Below, in pieces: positions 12,983 through 24,439 of a stretch of 64,000 nucleotides of DNA. The stretch lies in NCBI GenBank assembly GCA_016647705.1, contig CM028326.1, positions 26,157,901 to 26,221,900 on the forward strand, written 5' to 3'. This stretch comes from Eucommia ulmoides. Taxonomy: Eukaryota > Streptophyta > Magnoliopsida > Garryales > Eucommiaceae. The notes under the pieces were generated by a model that saw only the letters and a program-made list of their open reading frames with translations, ran no database searches and had not been told where the DNA came from. Positions within the stretch are counted from its first letter, which is position 1; each line of letters starts with the position of its first letter. A program made the translations under genes and the position numbers.

Positions 12983-13800
12983 TTACGGGGTCCCTCGTAA
13001 TAGCGGGTGACTTTTGTTGATATACTTTATAATAATTTTAACATCCTTGGGATTCAGGAAAGTTGTCGAAAAGTTGACCTGAATTAATAACTCAATGTCA
13101 GAGTTTGTTATGAAGACACGGCCGGCGACTTTTGACCCTTCCAAGTTATAAACTTGTTGACCCAAGAAATTATTCTTGTCTTGGCAAACAACAATCTTAT
13201 ACCCAATATTGCTCAATTTCTTATAATTCTCACGTTCACCAATAAAAAACGAGGAGATTTTTTTTTTAGAGATCTCAAAATTAAAAAATAATTTTTTAAA
13301 GATCATTTCAATAAAAAGTTATTGTTATAAGATTCCATAAAGTGATAATTTTATGAAATGAGATTTTTAGAAAAATTTTCCTAACAACAATCGGGACAGG
13401 GGTTGGACTTGAATTTCCGGGATAGAGAGTGTGGCCGACGATCAAAGACCCATCCGATAATGTAAGAATCCCCATGAATTCTCTATTAAGAGTTCCGGCG
13501 AAGACGGAGAGAACCCATAGTGTACCGTTGTGTAGGAACCTGAAGAAAGGCCCTTCGTTCCCTACAGAGGTAGAGACGAAAATACCCTTGTCTAAGGCAG
13601 CAAACGTGGCTACAACGATGGGATCTTCGTAAAGAGCGAGACCGTCGATCCCTAACGACAACGACAAAACATCAATTCCGTCTGCAATTGCCTGATCGAC
13701 CGCCGCTAAAATGTAGGACAGGAACCCACCCTCTTCCCAAAGAGATTTGTACATGGCCACCCTCGCCCTTGGAGCAACGCCGATGGCGGTACCTGCGGAT
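12983..13800 (-). pseudogene. Captured subtilisin-like serine protease fragment
   Basis: Read on the minus strand, 13800-13400 encodes a stretch typical of plant subtilases: GVAPRARVAMYK, AAVDQAIADGIDVLSLSLG, YEDPIVVATFAALDKGIFV, VGNEGP and a following AGTLNREF region. This is the part of the S8 domain between the catalytic His and the PA domain, including the Asn-containing SxGNEGP motif. A frameshift and an AT-rich insert of about 150 bp follow, then 13260-12983 resumes with PA-like sequence (GSKVAGRVFITN, LNPKDVKIIIKYI). The catalytic Asp, His and Ser regions are missing, so it cannot make an active protease. It sits inside the MULE TIRs. Confidence 0.8.
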
Positions 13801-13825
13801 ATGTTCTCGTCAGTAATCAGAGGTC

Positions 13826-14035
13826 GTGTTTCATCATGGCAGCTCTCTTGTTGGGTCTTCTCGATATGTTTTTGTAGGTGGTTTTACTGGTGCCTTCGTC
13901 TTCATTTCTTTGCCTTACCTCTTGAGTCGGCCATGGAAATGGGTTTTAGAGAGAGAGAAAGATGGTAGAGAGAGAGACTTCACCTTCGTCAACATCGTCT
14001 TCAACTATAGTGGTGGGAGTTTCTTTGCCTTATGA
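13826..14035 (+). other. Unassigned open frame in the Pack-MULE
   Basis: A 69-residue plus-strand frame starts MFHHGSSLVGSS and contains a hydrophobic stretch (GGFTGAFVFISLPYLL). It could be a second captured fragment, part of the MULE or chance. I do not recognise it. Confidence 0.2.
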
Positions 14036-14494
14036 AACGTGGCTTACTAAACCCATTTTCTCTTTTTAGTTAGTTTTCTCTCTCTATTTCCAAACACTTA
14101 TGCTTTCTATCTCTTTAGAAGTGTTGTGGGCAGAACAGACATTTTTGTAGTTTGAACTGACAGTGGTAAATGCTTATTTCTCTGTTCATTAAGGAGGGTG
14201 GAGGTGACGTCTGTGGTGGCAGCGAGTGGCTGCGAAAGAAGGTGGTGGAGAGAGAGGTTGGATGAAGACGGAGAGAGAGAAAATTTTGTGTAGATGGAGG
14301 AATAAAAAAGAAACGGAAAAGAAAAAATTGATTAAAAGAAAATATGAAATGATAATTTTGTCCTTCTGATTCTGTTAATTTGGATAAAAATTCTAACAGA
14401 ATAATTTTTTAAAATAACTTTCATAGAGTTTAAAATGAAACAAGAAAACTTAAGAGACGTGTCAATAGTTAGAAAGTTTAAAATATATTTTGTC

Positions 14495-14837
14495 TTATTT
14501 TAAATCCCACTTTAAAACTTTTAGAAATTGTTATGGTATTTTAAAATTTAGTTAAAAAAAAAAAAAAACTTTGGGATTGATATATTAATTTTAATTTTGA
14601 CTTCTAAAAGTCTAAAAATTATTATGTTATTTGAAATATAATTTTTAAAATTTTGACATATAATTAATATTTTTTTAAAAAGAATAATAAGTTTAAATAT
14701 TTAAAAATAATAATAATAATAAAATATATATGATAAAAAGGAGTTCTTTGCAAAATAATTATAATTTAAATACAAAATTTATGAAAAATAGTATATTAAA
14801 ACTTATTTTCAAATCTCTCATAAAACACAGTCTGAAA
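14495..14837. other. AT-rich spacer between two MULEs, no gene seen
   Basis: Poly-A and poly-T tracts and (AAT)n-like sequence; nothing coding is visible. Confidence 0.6.
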
Positions 14838-15135
14838 TTGCGTTTTTCCAAAAAGCGCAAAACCATTTTACATATTTTGAATACAAAAAAAAAAAAAAAG
14901 AAGATAAAAATGCATTTCATTTTTGCGTTTATACGTTAATTTTTTTTTCCTAAAAACCGCAAGTGTGTTTTGCGTTTTCTTCTCCCAAAACTACAAATTA
15001 GACATGCGTTTTTCCTTCCCCATGCAAGTTGCACGCCGCTTGCAAACTTCAGTTGCAATAATGGGGAAAAGGGGTTAAAAACGCATATTAGGCATGCGTT
15101 TTCTTAAAAAACGCAAATCAAATATGCGTTTTTTG
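14838..15135. repeat. Left subterminal array of AAACGC/GCGTTT motifs
   Basis: Several GCGTTTTT and AAAACGCA words occur in both orientations, forming potential small hairpins (for example TGCGTTTTC followed by AAAACGCA at 15096-15117). The same words recur at 23755-24210. Confidence 0.75.
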
Positions 15136-15293
15136 TTGTCCATCCCCACCACCAACCCCTTTCGTTTTTATTTGGATTTCGTTTTGTTGGCCGGTTCTCT
15201 CCTCCCATCGCACGGCCATCTCTCTTCTCCTCCGTTTTCTGCCAGATTTTTTTTTTTTTTTTATTCTTTATTCTTTTTTCTTTTTGGCTTTTG

Positions 15294-15494
15294 AAATGTT
15301 ATACATATGTGTGTATATATGTGTTGTGTGTATATATGTGTAGATTTACCGTGTTTATATATGTGTTGTGTATATATGTTTTTTTTTTTTTTTAAATGTA
15401 ATACATGTGTGTTGTGTGTATATATGTGTATATGTGTGTAATTTTACCGTGTATATATATGTGTTGTGCATATATGTGTGTTTTTTTTTTTTTT
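15294..15494. repeat. Two tandem 100-bp units rich in TGTGTATATATG
   Basis: Units 15294-15393 and 15394-15494 each start AAATGT, contain TTTACCGTGT in the middle and end in a poly-T tract. They lie in the 5' noncoding part of the MULE. Confidence 0.85.
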
Positions 15495-15773
15495 AGGGTG
15501 TTCGAGTTTTTTAATTAATTACAATAGATTTCGATTTTTATTTGTGTAGATCGGTTTTAGATATTGTCGTTATTACATTTCGGTTTTAGTTACAAGTTTA
15601 TTTTTCAATTTCAATTAAAAAATTTATTTTGGGTGTTTTCAATAAGTTAGTTGCTTTCAACCTAAAGTTGTGTGTTTAAATAGTTGAATTTTGTAGTTGA
15701 ATTCAATTTTTTTTTTTTTAATGATAATGATAATAATATTGTCTTTGTTTCGTTATGATTTGTAATATTATAG

Positions 15774-16613
15774 TTGTCTGAATTGGAGACCATTACATTA
15801 TATTTGTATTGGGATGGTACAATATTGGAAGAAACTGAGTTTGGGGTGTTGTATAGTATGTCTACGCTCAAATCGTTGGATGTTTGTTGGGAGATTACAT
15901 TAAACAAATTGATTGCGATGATACGACCTTATATTCTAGATGATGGAGTTGATGGAACTTTAAAGTTAAAGTGTAGGTTGCCGACAGTTACTATTAGTCC
16001 TGGGAATTATAAACACATGTTGTATTCAATCGGTGACGATGCAACATTAGACCATGTGCTTCAGTTACCTCTTAAGGTGCCCTCACTGCTTGGTGTAGAG
16101 GTATATGTCGAGGTAGAGCGAGCTTTTGATCACGCTCTAATATTTTCTTCCCAACCTGGTCCTTTTACCTATTTTTTAACTCAGAGTTTCAATCCTCATG
16201 TTGCCGCCTTATCCGGACCATTTTCTTCGTATAACATTTCTATGTTCGACCGGTAAGGTATTTAATCTAGTTACACTTACCGATCTCCCTACATTCCCGA
16301 AGAAGATCAACCCCATACAGTGATTAACCGTGATGCAGGTACCAGTTTTGCCGCTCCACATCACCATCATTCACCAATTAGTCCACCGCACGACAACAAT
16401 TGTGGTAGGTATGCTGGGAATGTGGAGGATGGGCCAGTTACAGTCGATAGTTTCCACGATGACAAACATACAGATTTCGAAGATGTTGTTGCGTTAGAAG
16501 AAGAGGGGAATGGTGGGGATGGAGATGAAGATATAGACGTCGAGCTGAGTGGGCAAGGGAGTGAACAGTTTCCATTTCATATGGTTCATTCATTCTATAA
16601 TGAGTTGGATTAG
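15774..16613 (+). pseudogene. MULE transposase N-terminal region
   Basis: The frame 15774-16256 (160 codons, first ATG at 15774) contains LYLYWDGTI, ITLNKLIAMI, LKLKCRLPTV and EVYVEVERAF, a composition I know from N-terminal regions of plant MuDR-type proteins. After an interruption of about 60 bp a second frame (16320-16613) is acidic and Gly-rich (ALEEEGNGGDGDEDID), a linker typical between the N-terminal and DNA-binding regions. The gap could be an intron (GTAAGG follows MFDR) or decay. Codons continue into the transposase core after a stop at 16612. Confidence 0.65.
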
Positions 16614-16628
16614 GGTGATAATGATGAC

Positions 16629-18545
16629 ATAACAAAGTATGAGCCAAAGTTGCGAAAGAATTTTTGGAACTTGGAAATGGACGAATTTTGTACGGGCATG
16701 GTATTTAAGGACAAGAAACATGTTCAGAATGCCATGAAATATTACCATAACATGGTGGAGACGCATCCTAAAGTTTGGTCGCTTAAATGCAAGCACAGTT
16801 GCGGGTGGAGGATACGGGCGACTCTGAAAAAAAGTTAGGGAATGTTCTAGATTACACAGTACAATAGACCACACACGTGTTTCTACAATCATACGACCTT
16901 AGATTATGAAAACTTAGGATTCGGGTGTCATTTCTAACATGATACTTGGACAGGTCGAAGAGGATCCGGAAGTGAAGATGAGAGTTATCATTGCCTCCAT
17001 GAAGGACTCTCGGGGATTTACTATCTCCTACCGAAAGGCTTGGTTGGCTAGATCTAAATCCATCGAGACCTTATTCGGTGACTGGGATGAATCGTATTAG
17101 AAGTTTTCCAAGTTCATGTCCGCGTTGCAGCACTTTAATCCTAGGACGATTGTTGAATGGAGTATCGTTCCGACCGATCAACCTGGCTATTTGACGTTCG
17201 ACATGGTCTTCTGGGCATTCCCACCTTCTATGGTTGGATGAAGATATTGTCGGCCTATTCTCACGATTGACGGGATCCATCTATATGGTAAGTACGAGGA
17301 AAAGATCTTGATCGCCATTGGGATGACACCATCCAATAAGTGTTATCCTTTGGCGTTCGCGGTCGTACCGATAGAGGACTACCGCTGTTAGTTTTGGTTT
17401 ATTTCGATGCTGAAGCGCCATATTGTTAAAGACCGTCTGGAGGTTACGTTGATATCTGACAGACACACGGGCATTATGAGTGCTATCAGAACTTGTTGGT
17501 TTAATTAACCGAACGAGCCCGTTCGATATCATCGATTTTATTTGCAGCATCTTTGCAGCAATTTTAACAACGTGTTTAAAAATCAACAACTAAAAGATCT
17601 TTCTTGGAACGTGGGTGCTGTAATACAAGTTCGAAAGTACAATGCCATCATGGAAGAGATAAAAAAAAATAAAAGTGGGGGTGCATACGTGGTTGAATAA
17701 CGTAACCAAAGAGAAATGGATTAGGTCACATGATGATGGTAAACGTTAGGGTGTGTTGACGACCAACTATGTCAAAATATTCAACAACTGTTTGAAAGGT
17801 GCAAGGATTGTCCCAATTACAGCAGCCGTTTTGATAACTTTCTACAGGTTGGTCAAATACTTTGATATTGGTTGACAGGAAGCTCTAAAGGACATGGCCA
17901 TGGGTTTGGGGTACATAAAACATGTCGTTGAGAAAATTCAGAAATCTCAAGCTAAGTCCAAAACAAACTACGTCCAAATATTCAATCGATATGGTTTTCT
18001 AACTTGCAATTAATTAATTACTGATTTTTTTTAATATTTATAATAGAAATGATTTAAATTATCATCTAATTTGATGTATAATTATATTCAATAATAGAGA
18101 GAATGCATGTTACCACGTGAAAACAAGAAAGACTTTGGCCGATGGTGTTGTTACACACAAAGTTACTTTTGGTGATAACCTAATTGTACTTGTGGAAAAT
18201 ATAAGGTTTTTAGATATCCGTGCTTACACATGCTTGCGGAGACAGAGTATTGTGGCACAGATGCGTTTCGCTACATCGCTCTTGAATACACAATAGCGAA
18301 CTTGCTGAAAGTTTGAGAGTCATCGTTTGAACCGATCGTTTAAGAGGACTATTAGCAGGTGATTAATTTTTCGATCCTTCTTCCTAACAAAAATAGACTT
18401 TGAGTAGTGAAGCGCGGACGACCAAAATCCACTCGCATTCAAAACGAGATGGATGTGTCACAGCGGACAATGACAAATCGGTGTGGGTTGTGTTCTCAAA
18501 CTGGGCATGATAGGCGGACATGTCCATCCCGACCCCAATGAGTAT
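16629..18545 (+). pseudogene. MuDR-family transposase core with CCHC zinc knuckle
   Basis: The order matches plant MULE transposases. A MuDR DNA-binding-like segment (16650-16838) has GMVFKDKKHVQNAM and CKHSCGWRIRAT. A DDE-type core starts at about 17240, with PILTIDGIHLYGKY (first Asp), VTLISDRHTGIMSAI (second Asp) and LCSNFNNVFKNQQLKDL. A Lys/Arg-rich RGRPKSTRIQNEMD stretch and the zinc knuckle CGLCSQTGHDRRTC lie near 18475-18525. Multiple stops and frameshifts interrupt the core between 16840 and 17240 and again after 17690, so no active enzyme is expected. An AT-rich segment at about 18010-18097 ending in TAG looks like a degenerate intron. Confidence 0.85.
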
Positions 18546-18783
18546 TCTCAATTAATTACTATAATTAGTTTGTTTCGTTGTAATAGAGATATCAATTTTT
18601 ACTTTTAATTTAGTTTATGGTTGTAACAACATTCATATTGTGTTGTATTATATTGTCGTTTATTTTGTATATTATTAGTTCATGAAATTTTAGTTTCGGA
18701 TTAATATTTTTTACACTAGTTTGAGATTTAAATTTTGCACAATTTGTAGACACCCCAAATTTGTTTCTTAGATTCTTGCAGTT

Positions 18784-21700
18784 ATGGCTGAGCTTGGTCC
18801 TGTGGATCAGTCGTTACATTATTTGTAGAGAAACCACAGATCTGTGACTGTTTGGGAGGAATGCGGAGTCCAGGTTATCCTTAAAAAAAATTTAAGCCGT
18901 GTATTCAATTAATAATTTTTTATATTTTGTATTTTTTAAAAGAATTGTCTTTTAATTTGTATTTCAGCATTCTTTTCGACTTGACTGTTCCGGAGCGGGA
19001 CGGTTTCCAGGGCTATGGACTGAACATGTACTTGGTCGCGTGGTACAATTGATACAAGCCGTCAGACTGTATGGAGCTTTTCGATTAAGGAAGAATCAAT
19101 TAGACCACTTATTGATTACCGCGCTGGTCGAGAGATAGCGTCAGGAGACACATACATTTCATCTTCCGACTGGCGAGATGACAGTAATACTACAAGACGT
19201 AGCAGTGTTATTTGGGCTACCTGTGAACGGACGACCAGTTACCGGGACTGAGGACACATTACCAATTTCACGTTGGCAGAAAGTTTGCCAAGACCTCATC
19301 GGTCACACCCCCCGGATAACAAAATCAAGTGCGACTGTTTGAAACTGAAATGGCTACACTCCACTTTCGATTGTGTACCCGACGACGCCGATGAGCGCGT
19401 TATGCAATGCTACGCCCGGGCGTATTGCTTTATATTGATCGGCACAGTGTTGATGCCGGATAAATCAAACAATTTGGTAAAGTTAGGCTACTTGCCACTA
19501 CTGGGTTATTTGTCTGGGTCGCAGCCATATAGTTGGGGTAGTGCCATGCTAGCAGTACTGTACCGGGAGCTATGCAAGGCATGCCATAAGGATAGCAAAA
19601 AGATGTCAGGACCCCTATTTTTATTACAGTGTTGGGCATGAGAACGACTCTCAAGACCACGCCACAGTTTTTCTCTCCTACTGGCGATTGGATGGGTGAG
19701 CTACAGATGGGGGACTTGAGGTTCCCAGGCGCCCCTTAGGGGTCTCGGTACGTATTATATAATTAATGTCTACGCATTTCAAATATTTCACTTCATTTAG
19801 TAATAATTAATTTTTATTTTCGCGTATAGTTAGAAAGTGTCTTTTAATCTGGATAGAGAACTGATGCACGTATTGATTGTATATCGTGATCAACTAGATC
19901 GTCTATAGGATGACGAGGTCAGTTATAGATTTACATAAGATGTTATTGATGTTTATTTATTTATTTATTTATATATTTATTATTTAATTAATTTATTTGT
20001 ATGTTGTTTGTAAGGTGATTTGGATGTCGTATCCAGCTGATCTGTTGGACCGATTACCAGCATACTGTAGAGATGGTCAAACCATTCGGATGGCTTCTGT
20101 GCCCCTAATTTGCTACGAAATCGTAGAGTACCATTACCCTCATCATACGCTACGATAGTTTGGATTTCGCCAAAGGATTCCACGGCTAAGTAACACGTAT
20201 AATGAATTGCATTTGAGCAGCCGAAAAGAAAAATTTGGAACAGACTGGTCAATAGTGCACGCGGAACATATACGGGCATAGGATAGCTGACGACCACCTG
20301 ATTTGAGTAACCTCCAAGTTGGTACAAGCGTCCTTGATTATTACATGCACTGGTATTGGGGAGTCACCAGATGGTTCATAGTAAACTCATCTTATGGACC
20401 AAACTTCGGCTATCATGCAGTAGGAGGTCATCCGACGATAGAGGTATAATTTAATTAGAACATATATTTATTATTCTATGTTGTTATTAATGTTCATTTA
20501 CTTAGGTGCAATTAATTTTATGTTGCAGGAACCAAATGTTTCAGCCATGATGCGTATAAGTGAGCTTGCATTGCAAACAAGACAAACAACGAACTATGAA
20601 CAGGTTGTACACTTAATGCACAACACTTGTTCCCGGGCTTATCGCCGGCAGGTGCCATTCCACATACCGAGTGTCGTTGCTCTTGGGCAGGAGTGCATAC
20701 CAGATCCACCGTTCGAGTCATCTTCCAGGTTTACCGTAAACCAGAATGATGACATGTATCGACCAGGCAATACAGTAATGAAGGATGCTAGTGTTGGACC
20801 ATCTATGTATGGGATGAACAGTTTCTTTTCAGAGTATGGCACCAACCTGGGTGTTAGTTGCGGACCATCACTGGGTAGCACATTTGTTACCCTGACGATG
20901 AAGCATCTATCATCGAGCTCAACACCTAGTGTCACACGTCAAGTACCCAGAGGAATTCAAAGACAGGTGTCGCTGGTCCCTTGGGCGCCAAACGACGAAC
21001 ATTTGTTGCCTATCGTAGAGGAACCCTCGTATCCATCTACCTAGGATTTAGGACACATTAGTCAAGTCGATCATCTTCAGGCAGATGAGGTGGAGGAACT
21101 TCCACTTCCTCTACGGTGGCAACGGAAAAAACATTAAATGTAGGGGGTGTGGTACATAGAACCCAATAACTTGGGTTGCAAAGATGCGGGAGGAATACAC
21201 TTATTGTGTCAACCAAGAAGAGGTTATCGTGGATGGATGCAGGCAATAAAATATTTCAATACAATATCCAGCTGATCTGTTGGATCGATTACCAGCATAC
21301 TGTAGAGATGGTCAAGCCATTTAGATGGCGTCTGTGCCCCAAATTTGCTACGAAATCGTAGAGTACCATTACCCTCATCATACGCTACGATAGTTTGGAT
21401 TTCGCCAAAAGATTCCATGGCTAAGCGACACGTATAATGAATTGCATTTGAGCAGCCGAAGAGAAAAATTTGGAACAGACTGGTCAATAGTGCACGCGGA
21501 ACATATACGGGCATAGGATAGCTGACGACCACCTGATTTGAGTGACCTCCAGGTTGGTATAAGGTCCTTGATGATTACATGCGCTGGTACTGGGGAGTCA
21601 CCAGAAAGTTCATAGTGAACCCATCTTATGGACCGAACTTCGGCTATCATGCAGTAGGAGGTCATTCGACGATAGAGGTATAATTTAATTAGAGCATATA

Positions 21701-22680
21701 TTTGTGATTCTATGTTGTTATTAATGTTCATTTACTTAGGTGCAATTAATTTTATGTTGCAGGAACCAGATGTTTCAGCCATGATGCGTATAAGTGAGCT
21801 TGCATTGCAAACAAGACAAACAACGGACTATAAACAGGTTGTACACTTAATGCACAACACTTGTTCCCTGGCCTATCGCCAGCAGGTTCCATTCCACATG
21901 CCTAGTGTCGTTGCTCTTGGGAAAGAGTGCATACCAGATCTACCGTTCGAGTCGTCTTCCAGGTTTACCGTAAACCAGGATGATGACGTGTACCGACCAG
22001 GCAATGCAGTGATGGAGGATGCCAGTATTGGACTATTTACGTACGGGATGAACAGTTTCTTTTCAGAGTATGGCACCGACCTGGGTGTCAGTTGTGGTCT
22101 GTCACTGGGTAGCACATTTGTTACCCCGACGATAGAGCATCTATCATCGAGCTCAACACCTAGTGTCACACGTCGCGTACCCAGAGGAATTCAAAGACAG
22201 GTGTCGTCGGTCCCTTGGGCGCCAAACGACAAACATTTGTTGCCTATCATAGAGGAACCCTCGTATCCATCTACCTAGGAGTTAGGACACATTACTCAAG
22301 TCGATCATCTTCAGGCAGATGAGGTGGAAGAACTTCCACTTCCTCTACGGTGGCAACAGAGAAACATTAAACATAGGGGGTGTGGTACATAGAACCCAAT
22401 GACTTGGGTTGCAGAGATGCGGGAGGAATACACTTATCGTGTCAACCAAGCAGAGGTTATCGTAGATGGATACAAGCAATATAATATTCCAATAATGCGT
22501 CAATTGGCCAGAACAATACCAATAGACGCACCACATAATCTTCAGATGGCGTTGCATCGCTACCATGAAGAAAATAACCGAATGCAAATTCGAAAATTCT
22601 TTGACATGAGCTTCGAATGACGGCACGTGAGTGTCTACAAGAAGGTTTGATTGACGAAGTTCGTATTGACATGCGATGTT
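18784..22680 (+). pseudogene. Plant mobile domain (PMD, MAIN-like) coding region of the MULE
   Basis: It starts at ATG 18784 (MAELGPVDQSLHYL). A GT-AG intron is plausible at 18874-18967. Then come LIQAVRLYGAFRLRKNQLDHLL, LPTGEMTVILQDVAVLFGLPV and, at 19400-19640, RAYCFILIGTVLMPDKSNN, YSWGSAMLAVLYRELC and SGPLFLLQCWAW. These are hallmarks of the PMD proteins often annotated as phosphatase 7 long form homologs or MAIN-like. The C-terminal PMD part (LLDRLPAYCRDGQ, VPLICYEIVEYH) lies in the duplicated block. Stops (for example in the ERxRQE segment) show decay. After the PMD comes a 188-codon Ser/Pro-rich frame present twice (20478-21044, 21712-22278) and a short frame with MTWVAEMREEYTY. Their function is unknown. 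Minus-strand frames here are shadows. Confidence 0.8.
20031..22494 (+). repeat. Tandem duplication of 1.23 kb within the PMD region
   Basis: Copy 1 is 20031-21265 and copy 2 is 21266-22494, both starting ATCCAGCTGATCTGTTGGA. Each includes the PMD C-terminal segment, an AT-rich spacer and the 188-codon frame beginning MLLLMFIYLGAINFML. Copies differ by scattered substitutions and small indels. The junction follows AAATATTTCAATAC at about 21265. Confidence 0.93.
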
Positions 22681-22958
22681 CAAGAAAACCTCAATATTAG
22701 TCAGATATTGAAATGTATGATGATGAGAGTAATATTTAATGTTTAACTATGTATTTATTTTCAAATTTAATGTATCGTTTCTACGTTAAATTATAATAAC
22801 GCTACTTATATCAAACAACATAATTTTTCTCTTCGTTTAAATTTGAAAAATACACATACAATAAGAAAGGTTTACAATACTAGGACAATACGTAGAAAGA
22901 GACACATAGTCCACTACAAACACAACTATTAGAAAATACGAGTTTCAAATAAAGTTTG

Positions 22959-23410
22959 TTAGACAGTCGGATCAGCAAACCTTCGTGCTCGGATATCTTC
23001 AAGGGCACTCAGGTATTCCATGAAAATACCATCAGGATATTCTACAAACTCGTTAAATTCAAATAAATAGTCCCAACCCTTTGAACTCATCGTAACTGCT
23101 AAGTTGTTCATCGATTTCGGTAAGTACTTCACCGTGCTACTTGTCTCATTTAGGAGTTGTTCAAATCTACCAGTATTTATCACATCCTCAATAGAAGCCT
23201 TGCAGTCACAATAAATTACGCAATTTGTGAACATTGTTTGATTCAACATTAAAAGGCCTTGGCGAATACTTCGTATGCCAGTATCTTTTTGACGTTCCGC
23301 TAAAGTTTCGCCACATATCAACTCTGTCCCTCAAAACTACTATACCAGTTGCCTGTTCTCGTTCTAATTAGCCTCCCTAATGCGGCGACATGTTGACCAG
23401 TTATGTAGCC
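22959..23410 (-). pseudogene. Unidentified minus-strand ORF near the MULE 3' end
   Basis: A 120-codon frame (23321-22959) begins MICGETLAERQ and ends RRFADPTV. Upstream on the same strand another frame adds GKYLVNVSGYITGQHVAALG; the two are offset, so a frameshift or intron separates them near 23322. The upstream piece is preceded by TTTGCAG, which could be a splice acceptor. The composition is protein-like rather than low-complexity. Some Mutator elements carry a second convergent gene, and the position fits that arrangement, but I recognise no family. Function unknown. Confidence 0.45.
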
Positions 23411-23468
23411 ACTAACATTGACCAAGTATTTACCTGCAAACCAAACAATTGTCAAATTAAGAATGAAT

Positions 23469-23471
<3 letters not shown>

Positions 23472-23500
<29 letters not shown>
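23472..23500. repeat. (AT)n microsatellite
   Basis: An uninterrupted TA run inside the right part of the MULE. Confidence 0.9.
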
Positions 23501-23503
<3 letters not shown>

Positions 23504-23754
23504 AAAACATTCACCGTAATCTTCTTCGTAAATGTTATTCATTGTCTTTGGGAACAAAACGAAACAAGTTCAATACTTGTAAACAAATATTGATTTCAAC
23601 AACACATGTAAATAATTATAGGAACTGAGGTTGTTCCTATTTATAGAAAAACTAAGGCAGGAAATAAACAACAAATTGGCGGAAAATAGGGGAACAAAAT
23701 GGTGAAAAGACTTTGGCAGGAAATAAAAAAACAAATAATGAAATACAAATGAAA

Positions 23755-24220
23755 ACGTATTTTGCGTTTCTTTTGAAAACGGAATACTTGCGCATTTTTT
23801 TTAAAAAATGAAAAAAAAACACCAAAAAAAAAAAAGAAAAAAAAAACGCAGAATTTGCGTTTAAAAAATTTTAGGAAAAAAAAAAAAAGGCAAGGAATGG
23901 CTCACCACCATGGAGGTAATTATGTAAGATGGACCAATTGTTACTGACATCCCACCGCCTAGGCGGTGAAAGAACAATTTTATAAAAAAATACAGTCTTG
24001 ATCTGTGTTTAAAAAAAAAAAAAAAAAAAAAAGAGAAACGGAAGAGAAAACGCATAAGTGATGTGCGTTTCAATAAAAAAACGCAATTTTGAGATGTGTT
24101 TCTTCAAGAAACGAAACAGGTTTGTTCAGGCTTTGCAGTGGGTGCTTTGGGAAAGAAAAATGCAACTTGTAATTGTGTTTTTGGTAGAGAAACGCAACTT
24201 GTATTGTCTTTTTTAAAAGA
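23755..24220. repeat. Right subterminal array of AAACGC/GCGTTT motifs
   Basis: It contains TTTTGCGTTTC, AAAAAAACGCAG, AAACGCATAAGTGATGTGCG and AGAAACGCAACTTG, separated by poly-A tracts. It mirrors the left array and marks the right end of the MULE. It also holds a perfect 16-bp palindrome CACCGCCTAGGCGGTG at 23953-23968. Confidence 0.72.
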
Positions 24221-24439
24221 CAACACATGGTTAAGTGTCTACTTTATTTATTTTTCATTCACTTATATATCTTATTTAGTGTATAGATATAAGTAAAATT
24301 TTAACTATGTGTATACATATATACATGCATGTATTGATAATGTTTATATGTACAGTTATATATATATATATATGAAAAACATATATAGGTGAGTTTGGGT
24401 ATATAGTAGATTTATAGATAGATATATTTAATTTGTGAA

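Larger units (their letters stand above)
12599..14494. mobile_element. Mutator-like element with long TIRs carrying a host gene fragment (Pack-MULE)
   Basis: The two ends are inverted copies for about 150 bp. The left arm carries CTCTAACTATTGACACGTTT; the right arm carries the matching ACGTGTCAATAGTTAGAAAG, and both continue inward through the GTTTCATTTTAAA block to the ACAAAATT block. The same TIR family bounds the smaller element at 41696-42443. Long TIRs of this kind and capture of gene fragments are characteristic of MULEs. I could not define a 9-bp target duplication. No transposase is encoded, so it is non-autonomous. Confidence 0.8.
14838..24220 (+). mobile_element. Large MULE encoding MuDR transposase and a plant mobile domain
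   Basis: A run of about 9.4 kb is framed by similar subterminal arrays of GCGTTTT / AAAACGC motifs (14838-15135 and 23755-24210). Inside, on the plus strand, are a MULE N-terminal region, a MuDR-type transposase core with CCHC zinc knuckle, and a PMD region. An unidentified ORF lies on the opposite strand near the right end. MULEs carrying PMD genes are known in plants. Exact ends and target duplication were not found. All coding parts carry stops, so the copy is probably inactive. Confidence 0.78.

Noticed and set aside
13308-13760. Subtilase as a resident functional gene
   Set aside because: The catalytic regions are absent, the frame is broken and the fragment is enclosed by MULE TIRs.
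19980-22169. Minus-strand frames of 98-117 codons, repeated twice
   Set aside because: They are shadows of the plus-strand PMD coding region and its duplication; the plus-strand translation carries the family motifs.
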